This document shows, in pieces, positions 32,873 through 43,407 of a DNA stretch of 64,000 bases. Each line of letters starts with the position of its first letter. Position 1 is the first letter of the stretch. The notes under the pieces were generated by a model that was not told the origin of the DNA, searched no databases, and saw nothing but the letters and a program-made list of their open reading frames with translations. Origin of the DNA: Stagonosporopsis chrysanthemi (taxonomy: Eukaryota > Ascomycota > Dothideomycetes > Pleosporales > Didymellaceae); NCBI GenBank assembly GCA_022560025.1, contig JAFISE010000151.1:1-64000 (forward strand), in the 5' to 3' direction. The translations under genes and the position numbers were made by a program.

Positions 32873-33016
32873 ATCACTCGTTGAAGTAGTATCACTCGTT
32901 GAAGTAGTATCACTCGTTGAAGTAGTATCACTCGTTGAAGTGAGATCACTCGTTGAAGTGAGATCACTCATTGAAGTGAGATCACTCGTTGAAGTGAGAT
33001 CACTCGTTGAAGTGGT
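32873..33016. repeat. 18-bp tandem repeat (8 units) copying the mannosyltransferase C-terminal codons and stop
   Basis: Eight 18-bp units of ATCACTCGTTGAAGTRRK type run from 32873 to 33016. On the minus strand the first unit (32999-33016) encodes the final HFNE-stop of the ANP1/VAN1-like gene. All following units repeat (H/Y)FNE-stop in the same frame, because 18 is a multiple of 3. Three variant classes (ending GGT, GAG, AGT on the plus strand) occur in blocks, as expected for stepwise duplication. Confidence 0.95.
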
Positions 33017-34156
33017 ATACCTGGGCCATGTTAGCACGGAACAAACAGGTTTGTCGACAACACAACGCACAAGGTAGTTGGGCAGGCCGTAGCTCTCCCA
33101 GTTCAGTCGCGCCGCCATCTTGGCAAAGCCCTCGGTCTCAATCAGGTGGTAAAAGGCAAAGGGCGGGAACATGGCGCCGTCGCGGTGCACTTCGGCCTTG
33201 ACCAGCAGGGTGGCGCCGCCGACGCCGTCCAGCTTGACCTTTGCGCCTGGGTCGGCGGCGGCGTCGTGCATGTAGGCCATCAGGCTGCGGTAGGTGGCCA
33301 TCTCGGCGTAGCCCTCGAGCAGGATGTCGTCCTTGCCCATCTTGGCGCCCAGCTCGCGCGCCGTGTTGCTGTCGATCCAGTTGTTGAAGTCGTAGGGCCG
33401 GTGGTCCATGGCCTTTTTGTCGTCGTTGTAGTAGCGCTGGAAGCAGTTTGGGGCGATGATGGGCACGTCGTAGGCGGCGAGGTCCTGGATGAGCGTGGGC
33501 GGCGTCTCGATGATGTCGGCGTCCATCCACAGCACCCACGAGGTGGTGGGCCCCATGGTGGTGAAGAGCAGTGAGTTGCGCGCCTTGGCCATGGCGGCAC
33601 GTCGCGCCTTCTGGTTCTGCATCTTGTGGCGCTCGGCCTCGTCCTGCGACTGCAGCGGGACCTCGGTGTCCTGGCGCAGGATGGTGACGGCGGCGAAGCG
33701 CTTGGCCTTGGGGCCCGACTGCGTCTTGGTGACCTGCGCCTGCAGTGCGGCGTAGGCGGCGTTGCCCTCCTTGGTCTTGGGGATGATGAAGCCCAGCGAG
33801 ATGAGGCCGTGCGGGTAGCTGAGCTTCAGCAGGTTGTCCCAGTAGCCGTCGTAGAAGCGGGCCAGCGGGGTGAGGATCAGCACCGTCTCCTCGTTCTCGA
33901 CGGGGGTGCGCGAGGTGGTGATGTTGTTCATGTAGTAGTGCACGACGGGCGGCGCGGCCTGGGGGCCGTTGCCCTTGGCCTTGCGGAAGGGCAGCGACGG
34001 CGGCGACAGCGGGCTCGAGGCTGTCTCGCCGGCGCCCGTCTTCTTGATCAAGGTCGGCCCATCGCTGCCGGCGAAGAAGAAGACGAAGAAGCCGATGCAG
34101 AGAATGGCCGCGAGGACGACGGTGATGGGGTTGGAGCGGCGGAACGAGCGTGACAT
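33000..34156 (-). CDS. ANP1: Mannan polymerase subunit of the ANP1/VAN1/MNN9 family
   Basis: Golgi type II glycosyltransferase (GT62) that extends the alpha-1,6-mannan backbone of N-glycans. Two exons are read, 33071-34156 and 33000-33020, giving 368 residues. A short cytosolic tail (MSRSFRRSNP) precedes one transmembrane anchor (about 10-30, ITVVLAAILCIGFFVFFF). The catalytic region has ETVLILTPLARFYDGYWDNLL, LSYPHGLISLGFIIPKTKEGN, the DxD motif in SWVLWMDADI, PIIAPNCFQRYY, RPYDFNNW, LLEGYAEMATYRSLMAYM and HLIETEGFAKMA. The terminal 21-nt exon restores NYLVYHFNE-stop, a family-like C-terminus; without splicing the frame runs on through the 18-bp repeats. An in-frame upstream ATG at 34366 adds Arg/Pro-rich sequence that I think is 5' UTR. 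ANP1 versus VAN1 is not fully resolved. Confidence 0.9.
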
Positions 34157-34661
34157 GGCGGGCGAGGAGCGGCGGGCGAGGAGCGGCGGGCGAGGAGCGA
34201 CAGGCGGACCGCGGCTGGCCAAGGAATGGAAGTCGTCTACACGAGGAGCATCAGAGGGTCGCAGGCGGAGCGGCGGCGGGCGAGGCGGCGAGGCGGCGAC
34301 ACGGCGAGACGAGACGGCGCTGGTCAGGAGGCGGGCGCGCAAGGTGGCCGCTCGGAGACGTGTCAATGCTGGGACGATGCGACGCTGCGCTCAGCGGGCG
34401 GAGAGACGGGGGACGGGCGGGGACAGCGTGCGACGGTCCTCAACAATTGCTCAAGCCTCACACGGCGAATGTCAGGGTGCTGCGCTGGCAGGCGCCCTTG
34501 CTGCTGCTTCGCACGCCGTCGCGGCCAAAGCGCTTGGCGTCCGTCGCCGCGAGAGCTGCGCGTCCTGAGGTGCTGAGGTCATCCATCCATGCCCGCGCTC
34601 GTCGCACCTCACCTCCCGCCACGCCTCGATGCTGCGCGCCGCCACCAACTGAGCCCGACCG
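34157..34661. other. Divergent promoter region, mannosyltransferase / mitochondrial-type protein
   Basis: About 500 bp of GC-rich sequence between divergent genes. The left part shows short GGCGGGCGAGGAGC-like direct repeats at 34157-34200. No gene is supported. Confidence 0.5.
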
Positions 34662-34756
34662 ATGACGCTCCTGCGCGCACCACCATGCCGACTCCTGCGC
34701 GCACCACCATGCCAACTCCTGCGCGCTCGACCAGGCCGACTCCTGCGGGCGCCTCA
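34662..34756 (+). repeat. 24-bp tandem repeat encoding the presequence
   Basis: About four 24-bp units with the core CTCCTGCGCGCACC encode LLRAPPCR, LLRAPPCQ, LLRARPGR and LLRAPHRA. The unit keeps the frame. Confidence 0.85.
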
Positions 34757-36906
34757 CAGGGCCCTCGGCGCGGTGCCGCGGCGCCATGTCTCGTTCCTGG
34801 AACATGAGGAGCCATTGCCAGAGCAGACGGCCAGGAAGCGCATGCCGCGCGAGTACGTCAGTCTTTGCAAGAGCGTTGCTGAGCTGGAGCACCCCCTCAC
34901 TCCCGACGTCCGCGACTGCGGCATCGTGCCCGTCCACAGCGCCACCATTGTCCCTGCCTCGGTCGCAGCTGCCGTGAGTGAAGTTGCAACTCGGAGCCAC
35001 CCGTGCTGATCTCGCAGAAACCAGAGCACTTCGTCCGCCACATCCAGTCGGTCGAGCATCCACGCGACTTCTACAACAACCTCGCCGTCTTCCTCGTCAC
35101 CCCTTCGTTCGCACCATGGCTCCTCGACGACCGCGTCTTGGTGGAAAAGGCACTGGCAAAGCTGTACAAAAACCTCCCTGACAACCCCGATCCGCTGCAC
35201 ACAATGCAGGTCGTCTGTGCTGTAGTCGACAGACTGCCTGAGGCCAGGGCCGTGGTGGGCGACAGAAATCGCCATGTTGTCCAGGAAGACTTTAGATACC
35301 GCGCTCTGCAGCCGCCTGTCACCGAGACGGGGCACGAGGGCATTGCGTACACGGTGCTCCATTCCAGTGCACGCGCAAGTCGACAGCCGAGCATTGAGGG
35401 GGAAATCGGTTGCATCGACTTCCTTGCACATACATCCACCGATGCTGAGGGCAGGAACTACGCCAGAATACGCGTGCCTCTCGCGAATACTGTCTTCCAG
35501 ACTGGCAAACCCAGCACCCTGATCTCTTCGTTTTGGGAATGGTCTCGAGCCGAAAACAAGCCAGTGCTGCAATCACGAAGAGACCAAAACACAGCCGTCA
35601 TCAACCTGTCCACGGCCGGTACACCCTCAGCACCTTCGCTACTGAAGGGTCGTCTGCATCAAGAAGCTTCCGTACTGAGCATTCCTTTGCTCCCTCTGAC
35701 CATGCCCCGCCAGGTGGACGGCCACATGGGCAACATAATCCGAGGCATCATCGGTCCCGACAAGGCCAAGATGACAGCTTCGACAGAACTAGAGCAGGCG
35801 GTTCCCCAGTTCTTCCAGTCCCGTGGTCAGCCAGCCCAGGCCACTTCAGCGTGGGCTCTAGTCATTCCCAAAGACGAGGCGCGTATTTCTATCAAAGACA
35901 CCAGCCAATTGGTCTCAAACGCAGCGAGAGCAGGCGTGGAGAGCAGCATCTCAGAAAACGACAGAGCTCGAGAGCAGCAAGGCTTTGAGGCTCTCTGGCA
36001 ACAGCAACCACCTCGCTGGAATGTCATGATTCAGGAGGCTTTGATGAGAGGCGCCCGATTGCACAAGGTCCTCAGCGGAGGCGGCGGATGGGGTAAAAAG
36101 GCAGGTTTACTGTCGCTAGACCCCATGCCTGTTGGCCCGCCGGCGATAAAGCCTACGAAGAAGGGGATGGCAGATGACTACGACAGCGTGGACGAGTTCT
36201 CTACAGCGCTGAAGCCTGTCATTGAAGATGGAGACTTCATCCAGTTCTTCATCTCTGCGGTGCCGCCCGCAGAGGGTGCCGATACTGCTGCTTTCACACA
36301 TGTGAAGGAAGCCGAGAAACTCACCAACGGCCAGAAATGGAACTGGGAGTTTGGCGTCATCCCCAGCACAGTCGACTCCATACCCGGCGGCTCGTGGCAG
36401 CATACCGGGGAGCCATCTGAAGACATGGCTGTGTTTAGAGGCACTTTTGGTGCACTCTGCGAAGGCGGGCTAACGCTGATGCACGGGAGAAACGTCAACG
36501 AGGAGACGGGAATGGCCAAGGAAAATCTGAATACTACCATGGTGGACGTACCTTTCTCGCGCTGGTCAGCCCTCCGGCTGCACCCACGAGACGGTGTCAA
36601 GACGGGTACAGTTGGTGATTCGCATAAAAACACAATGCCGCTGCTCAAGCGAGCAATGAAGCAGCTGGAGCAAGAAATGGAGGCCAAATACAATGCAGGT
36701 ATCCCATCATAGCATCCAATAAACCAGAGCAATATCTGATTTTTTTTCGTGCAGCCCGTGCAGCATCTCGCAAGGTCAACCGTCTCACCTCAGCACATGA
36801 CACAAACCATGACTCCGTTCCCTCACCCGCTCCTAGGAGCCAGCCAGAGATCACAGACCAGGCAGACGCCCACGTGGGCTCTGAACATTCCAGGGTCACG
36901 TGCTAA
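34662..36906 (+). CDS. Unrecognised fungal protein with mitochondrial-type presequence
   Basis: I do not recognise the family. Three exons are read: 34662-34973, 35018-36698 and 36755-36906, giving 714 residues. The first 45 residues (MTLLRAPPCRLLRAPPCQ..., then GAVPRRHVSF) are rich in Arg and Leu with no acidic residue, as in a matrix-targeting presequence, and are built from an 8-residue repeat. The mature part begins near LEHEEPLPEQTARKRMPREYVSL. Without the last splice the protein would end shortly after the donor with GIPS-stop; the alternative ending is ARAASRKVNRL... to VTC-stop. The body is soluble and contains HPLTPDVRDCGIVPVHSATIVPAS, a Gly-rich segment near SGGGGWGKKAGLLSLDP, and FIQFFISAVPP. 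Codon use and length argue for a real, conserved gene. It is divergent from the mannosyltransferase gene. Confidence 0.75.
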
Positions 36907-38110
36907 AAGTACCTCATCACGGTCGAAAAGAACGGAACTGAGAAGTCTCTTTGTTGAAAAGGGAGCTCGTCCGGAGCCACCGAGTTTGGATCAAGCAAAC
37001 CCGCTGCCTGTCCACGGAACAATGAAGTGGTTGCCCATTGAAAAGATGCCGGAGCCATTACCAAGCCGCGAGAAGATGCAGCGAGAAAGCAAAGGGTATC
37101 CAGAACACACAAAGTTGTTGTCTGCACATAAGACGAAACAACCCGCGAGGCCAGAGCAGCAGGAGAGTCTTATTAAGAAGGTCCCTTCAAGACCATCTGC
37201 CGCATCAAAGAAAGCTCCGGCACAGCACAGCAGACCGACCGCAGACTCCATCGCCGAGCAGACACGGCAGTCGGGCAAGCTCCTCGCCAGGCTGACAGAA
37301 CAGCTCCGCCTCGTAACCAACCTGAAAGGGAGCCCCCTCGAAGCGCTGCGGCGCTGGCACTCACACAACGCGACCAAGCGCTCCGCCACCCGCCCTCGCG
37401 TGCGAAGCGTCAAGACCCAGCAGCCCCCAGCGGCGGCGCAGCACCCCTCCTTCACGCGGCCCTTTGTCCCGCCCCGGCTCCCGCCCATCGCCCACCTCGC
37501 CACCCGCATAACAAAGACGCTGCACCGCCTGGGTGCGCAACTCGCCCCGCTCGCCCCCAACGCACCCAACCCCCCCGTCTTCCTCCGCAAACACAACGCC
37601 CGCATCCGCTCCCGCTCCCGCTCCCGCTTCGCCCAATCCCCGCCCCTCGCCTTCCGCAAACACATCGCCCGTGTTCGCCCCCGCTCGGCGCTCTCCCGTA
37701 GACCGCTGCAGCTCGCGCCGGTTCCACACGATCCTGATACCACTACTGACACTGATATCACTACCACACCGACGCGCCAGCGCGCCCGCCGCACGGCCCT
37801 GCGTCTCCGCTCTGGTCGCCGCGCTGTCAGACGCCCTGCAGCGGGGAAAGTGCGCGTCGGCGCCGGGAAGGCAGTTGCGGCGCAGCGGACGGGGGTGTTG
37901 AGGGGCGGTAAGGTGCGGACTAAGGGGTTTAGGGGACAGCGGGAGAGGGTGTTTCGGTGGGTGGAGGGGAGGGAGAGGAGGGTGCCGTTGAGGTGGTGGA
38001 TGGTGGAGAGGAAGGGGACGGTGAGGACGGTGAGGACGAGAGGGAGAGAGCGGGGGAGGGGGTTGCTGGGGGATGTGGAGGAGTGGCTTGGGGGAGTGAC
38101 GGGAGGTTGA
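36809..38110 (+). CDS. Hypothetical very basic protein
   Basis: A single open frame of 433 residues from this ATG has no recognised domain. The first 60 residues (MTPFPHPLLGASQRSQTRQ...) are Ser/Thr/Arg-rich without acidic residues, so they could be an organelle-targeting sequence; alternatively translation could start at 37022 (MKWLPIEKMPEP). The middle (about 70-200) has ordinary protein composition, including EQTRQSGKLLARLTEQLRLVTNLKGSPLEALRRW. The rest is extremely rich in Arg and Pro, then Arg and Gly. The 5' end overlaps the last exon of the preceding gene in another frame, so either that exon or this start could be wrong. A 388-codon open frame exists on the opposite strand but lacks family signal. 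Moderate to low certainty. Confidence 0.45.
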   Translation: MTPFPHPLLGASQRSQTRQTPTWALNIPGSRAKSTSSRSKRTELRSLFVEKGARPEPPSLDQANPLPVHGTMKWLPIEKMPEPLPSREKMQRESKGYPEHTKLLSAHKTKQPARPEQQESLIKKVPSRPSAASKKAPAQHSRPTADSIAEQTRQSGKLLARLTEQLRLVTNLKGSPLEALRRWHSHNATKRSATRPRVRSVKTQQPPAAAQHPSFTRPFVPPRLPPIAHLATRITKTLHRLGAQLAPLAPNAPNPPVFLRKHNARIRSRSRSRFAQSPPLAFRKHIARVRPRSALSRRPLQLAPVPHDPDTTTDTDITTTPTRQRARRTALRLRSGRRAVRRPAAGKVRVGAGKAVAAQRTGVLRGGKVRTKGFRGQRERVFRWVEGRERRVPLRWWMVERKGTVRTVRTRGRERGRGLLGDVEEWLGGVTGG

Positions 38111-38199
38111 GTGAGAGAAGGAGACGATGAATAAATCAGATACTGGTTATGATACAATTTCTATCGCGGCATCATCACTGCCTATATACATGCGCCCCC

Positions 38200-38256
38200 T
38201 TCCTTCCCCCCCCCTTCAATTTCGTCTCAGCATGCAGACTTCCCCCCCCCCCCTTC
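38200..38256. repeat. Two poly-C tracts in the 3' flank of the Zn2Cys6 gene
   Basis: Two C-runs (about 10 and 14 C) lie in similar CTTCC...TTCAA contexts at about 38206-38216 and 38241-38254. In the minus-strand transcript they are G-runs in the 3' UTR. Confidence 0.6.
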
Positions 38257-38267
38257 AAGCTTCTACA

Positions 38268-40620
38268 TCAATACCCCTGCCCGTTCAGCGACCCAAACCC
38301 CATATCACTATATATACTCCCGCCCTGCGGGATCCACCCCCCAAAGTTATCATTGATCTCGTTCCACAGATACAAATCGCCGTTCTGAAACGCCGCCGAG
38401 AAGTCCCCCAGCTCGGGGGTAAACGACGCCTGGTCGGCGAGCGCCTGGCTCGACGCCTGCGGCAAGCCACCGGGTGTCCATGCGTAGGGGTTCGACATGT
38501 TGAAGTTGTTCTGCAGCGGGGCGGAGGGTTGGGGCTGGGGTGCTGCTGGGCGCGAGAGATCGGGATCATGGGCTTGGAGCGCGACGTCTTGGTGGGGGGG
38601 TTTGCCGTTCTTGGGGTCGCCAGTGGTGACGGTGGTAGGCGACCTGGGCCGCGAGGCGTTTGCGGTGCTGTCGTCGTGCATCTTGCGGCGTTTCAGGTGG
38701 CGGCCTTCTTTGCGCCACTCGAGATACTCTCGCCGCCAGGTCATGAGTTTCTGCTCGAGGACAAAGGTCCAGTGTGTGGGCGGGCGACACTGTTGCGGTC
38801 CGATGGCTTCGGAGCTCTTCTTGTGCACGGTTTCGAGGTAGTAGTCTACTTTCAGACTCTGTGAGTCGAGGATCTCGCCCATCTCTGGGTCGGTGCCGAC
38901 GGCATAATCGGCTTTCATCAATGCCACGAGCGCGTAGATTGCCCGGACGAAAATCAGATTTGTGGCTTTTTGGAGTGTGTCTTTGGACGTCCCGACGAAG
39001 CACTCGAGGATGGCATGTGCTTCGATGATGCATTTGGTGGTGGCGTTGATCTGGAGTGCGGAGCGGGAGAGGAGGGATTCGGGCTGGACTGAGTCGTCAT
39101 CGAGCGCGGGGAGTGTGAGATGTCTGTTCCTGAATTCTGTCACGTCGTAGCGTCCGCCATCCATGCCGAATTCCCACATGGAGAGCATGTCTTTGTTTGA
39201 ATTCGTTAGTGGTTCATCCTCTTCTAGGGTAACCGCTGGTATTTCACTCACTTTGGTGGTACTCTACTGTAAGCGTCAAGGTCATCACATCCTTCGGCAC
39301 AGACTTCTTCCAATCGAGCATTCGTCGCTCGAAAATACGCAGGATCATCTGCATACGCAGCTCTGACAGGCTGAAGCTGGTACTTGCATCATCAAACCCA
39401 AACGCTGTGTTTGCTTCGTCGGCGATGCGCTGCAGCTTGAGCCATGCTAATGTTCGCTGGTCGGTCTGCAAAGGGGACTTCTCGAGCATATTCAGGCACT
39501 CCTCCATCCAGCTGTTGAACAGTAAGATGTTAGGCCGCTTCAGCCTCATCGAGAATCCTGCACACACGACGTACAGATACAAGACCGTACGACAATGCTC
39601 GAGAAGCTCTTCCGGTGACGAAATCTTCTGCAAAGACCGAATCGCTCGCTTCGGTAGCTGCTCATGTGTCCGCGGCTTTGACGCAAGACCTAGCTCTAAC
39701 GCCATGCTCGCAGCCATGTTCACCCACTGGTAGATCTGCAGTTGACCGGGAGTCTTTGGTGGAGAACAGAACGCTACAGTAACAAGAAGGGCTTGAATCG
39801 TCTGCACAGACTTCTCGCCGTTGATGAAGGCGGTCCGAGCATAGTACAACACTGCCTCTTCATGGAGCTTGTCTGAAAGCTCCGAGCCCTTTGCATGTGC
39901 TGCTGCTGCCATGATAGCATGGAACAAAGAGGGTTTCCTCTCCCTGAGCTGTGCCGCTGTCCAATCTTTGGGCACATATATCCCTGGACATGACGCAACC
40001 AGCTCGTTGCGCCAAAGGTTGAGCATCTCTTCTGAGATCTGAAGAGTGATGACACCGCGGTCGATGATATCATCGACAGGGCCAAGGAGATCCCTGGGGG
40101 CGGGGACATCCGCGCGGTGATCTCTTGGTGACTTTGGACCGATTATATTTGGCCAAGTATGTGTCAATGCCGATGTTATAGTCGTCGCTCTTCCTTGTCT
40201 CTGTGGTTCCAACGGAGACAGCTCTTCTGCACCGTTGTCTCTTTCGGAACTCTCATCTGCGGATTCGTGATCGCTGGCGGCAGAAGGTGAGCCTCGATTG
40301 CCCTTCAGAAGCGCCGATTGCATTTTCTTGATCTCTTTCTCGAGCTCTGCAACTCGCACATCTGTTCTTTTCCTCTGACGGCGCTTGACTGGAGGAGCAA
40401 AGATACATGTTCTCCCAGCCTTGGCGCACCGTTGGCACACGCTCGACGTCGGATCCGGGTTCGCCAAACAACGAACTTTCGAGGTCCGACATGCCTCACA
40501 TGCTCTATTCAATGCTTGCTCAGGCTTCTTTGCTTGGTCAGCCTCGGCGGGTTGATTGAGCATCGCTAATAGGTTCCCGGCTCCTTCTCGGTCAGGCGAC
40601 TGGGTGATCTGATGCGACAT
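38268..40620 (-). CDS. Zn2Cys6 fungal transcription factor
   Basis: Binuclear zinc-cluster regulator. Two exons are read, 39252-40620 and 38268-39190 (61-nt intron), giving 763 residues. The zinc cluster is at about 40-71: CEACRTSKVRC, then a ten-residue spacer, CQRCAKAGRTC (C-x2-C-x6-C-x10-C-x2-C-x6-C). It is followed by a basic stretch (KRRQRKRTD) and a short coiled coil (VAELEKEIKKMQSALL), the usual dimerisation element. The middle homology region runs over about 190-450, for example LRERKPSLFHAIMAAAAHA and YQWVNMAASMALELGLA. The last 130 residues are Pro/Gln/Asn-rich and end SMGFG-like in acidic and aromatic residues, a plausible activation domain. The layout resembles War1/Pdr-type regulators; target genes cannot be inferred, and no adjacent pathway genes point to one. 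Confidence 0.9.
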
Positions 40621-41664
40621 GTCCGAACATGTATGGATGGTGAGAGAGCAGTAGGTACGAAGAAAGAGCTCGGTAGATCTTATGGTAGTGCGATTGGTTG
40701 CGACCCAGTTTTGTCTCGCTATTGCTGCTCTTGCTGTTACATCGTAGGCTTAAGTGGGTGAAGATGGCGCCGCTATTCGATGGAGTGGCGCTTAGGAAGT
40801 TGAATAGGCGTTGTACAGAGACTAGATAGTTGTCTCCAAATAAATCAAAGATGTCATGGCAGTCAAGGGTTGTGTGGATGTTTGTTTGTCGAATATTGCT
40901 GACTGGAGGGTGAGCGGATGTAGGTAAACTAGCCCAATTCGGTTAAGCTCGGTGCTTGCACCCACCAGAATGCGCTGCATTGATTTTCGCCACTCGAGCC
41001 ATCGATAGACGCAACAACACCTTGAGGTTCATAGGTATATCAGGCAAGTTCGAGGCGCGCATTGTGGATTTGCTCCATTTGACACTGTAGCTCTGTGGAG
41101 ACCTAATTCCGCACCTTTGCTGCCGGAAAGATGTACTGACACTTCTGACCGACAATTAAAGGTTCAATCAGTGTACTGGAGACACACAAGGCTCCAGAGC
41201 TACGTGGTGTAGCGGACTTTCGGAGTGCTCGGAGTGAAAGTCTTGTGAGCACGGTCATACCCTAAAGCTGCTGAAAGAACATACTGTCCCGACGGAAAAC
41301 TCGAACGATAACATTGAAGAGTTATTTGCGACTCTTCAATAAGTATTCCCTGCTACACGCTCTGCAACAATATAACAGCGATTTTGCGCGTTGACTCTCG
41401 CGTGAGTCAGTAGATTGTCCACATGTACTCTGTAGGGCGCAATGCCCTAGCGCGACCGTTCGTGTTTTACAGTCCAACCTTTACCCAACATAAACAAACA
41501 TGCACGGCTCAGATTTATCGACTCTACGAAACACAGTCGGTCAAGACACACAATGAGGTACGACTGACGATATTTGAAAAGGATAATATCATGCTGCGTT
41601 ATGGATATCTAGCTCGCTACGAACGAAGGAACAACACAAGCACAAGGAGGCAATACCCACCCAC
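40621..41664. other. Intergenic, Zn2Cys6 gene promoter and permease 3' flank
   Basis: About 1.04 kb. Both flanking genes read leftward. No recognisable gene or RNA is seen. Confidence 0.5.
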
Positions 41665-43407
41665 TTAGCACAGCCAGAACCAGAACTTCTCGAGAGCATT
41701 CCTAGGAACCTGCTCGGGCCAGACCTCAGCATCGAGAGCAGCCTTGCCTGTCCAGATATCGGCCTCGGCAGGGTTGACAAACTTTGTGCGCTTGAAGATT
41801 TTCCAGAAAGCGTAAAGGATGAAGAAGATGGGAACACCAACGTAGGCAGTGAAAAAGGAAGTGAGCTCGTCGGAGCCCCATCCCCCCTTGGTCTGGGTGA
41901 AGACCTTGAAGCCATTGAAGACGATGATCAGAGCAAAGTAAACGAATGCAACCCATGCAGTGTATGGCTGCCACTTGCTCTTGAAGATAAGAGTGTTGCG
42001 GTCCACACCTTGAGCGATGAGTGCCTTTTGGAAACGGGTGTAGGTGTAGCAGACAGAGCACCAAGTGAAGAGTTGCGCAATGGTGGTCAAGTTCTGGAAC
42101 CACAAGAAGACGGTGTTGGCACCAGTGGAGACACTCATATAGGTGAGCAGACTGATTGAGGCTGTAATGATAACGCAGTACAGCGGGACACCGCTCTTGC
42201 TGCACTTCAGGAGGAACTTGGGAGCCTGGCCGTTCTGAGCGAGAGCAAACATGTAACGCGATCCGGAGTACAAGAACGCGTTGCCCGACGAGGTGGCCGA
42301 TGTCAGAATGACTGCGTTGATGATGTGAGGAAGCACCGGAATTCCAGCATTCTTCATGGCAATGACCCATGGGGAGCTCTGAGCACCCTTGGCGTTGTCA
42401 TCGGTAAGGGCAGGATCATTGCTGGACACGGTGACACCGATCATGAAGGAGCCCAGGACATAAAAGAACAGGATTCTCCAGAAGACGCGACGAACGGCCT
42501 TGGGGATGTTCTTGCGGGGGTTGGCAGCCTCGCCAGCGGCAACGGCGACCATCTCAACACCACCATATGAGAAGGCAGCGTTGACAAGGGTGGACCACAG
42601 ACCAGCAAAGCGACCAGTATTGCCAGTACCGACGTACTCTTTCATCGCGCCCTCCTTCCAGTATCTGAATCCGCGGCGGTCATGATCAGGGGCTCCACCA
42701 AGCATGATCACAAGAGCAACGATAAGCAGACCGAGGATGGTGATAATCTTGATCGAAGCAAAGACAAACTCTGCTTCACCATAGATACTGACGGCGAAGA
42801 TGTTGAGAGCGACGATGATCACAATGATGATAGTAATCCACACGGCGGGCGAGACCTTGCTTTCCTGGTCCCAGAAGTTGATGACCAGGGCAGCAGCAGA
42901 GATTTCGGCGCAGAGTGTGATGGCGTTCTGGTACCAGTTGTTCCAACTGCGGCCTTTTAGTCAAAGCGACACTCATATTCAAAGGAGAACTTACCCGACA
43001 GCGAAGCCAAGAGCGGGATCTGTGTAACGAGCGCAGTACTGGGGAAGAGCACCAGGAAGAGGAAGCCAGGTCGCCATCTCGCCGAGGCACTGCATCATAC
43101 CAAAGACAGCAACACCGGTGATGGTGTAACCGAGCAGGACCGAGAGAGGACCAGCATTGGCAAAGGCACTGGCAATACCGAGGAAGAGACCAGTACCAAT
43201 GGTACCGCCGAGTGCAATAAATTGGATGTGTCGCGACTTGAGGCCACGCTGAACATATCCGTACTGCTCAGCTGTCTGGACATCACCATACATATCGGCA
43301 GCTTCGCCGATGTTGGCGCCCTTCTCATGGATGATGTCCTTGATGCCATGGTTGGGTGACTCGGCACCGTCAATGACATATTGGTCCTTCTCGTTGATGG
43401 CCGCCAT
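41665..43407 (-). CDS. Amino-acid permease (APC superfamily, yeast AAT family)
   Basis: Plasma-membrane proton-coupled amino-acid importer with about twelve transmembrane segments. Two exons are read, 42995-43407 and 41665-42946 (48-nt intron), giving 564 residues. The cytosolic N-terminus leads into RGLKSRHIQFIALGGTIGTGLFLG, the family's first helix with the substrate-binding GTIGTG turn. Then come MMQCLGEMATWLPLPGALPQYC, GWNNWYQNAITLCAEI (rebuilt across the splice), FSYGGVEMVAVAAGEAANPRKNIPKA and SATSSGNAFLYSGSRYMFALAQNGQAPKF. The tail ends ALEKFWFWLC, with a terminal aromatic-Cys motif that is often palmitoylated in this family. Overall similarity is closest to Dip5-type dicarboxylic amino-acid permeases in my judgement, but substrate is not proven. 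Confidence 0.93.
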
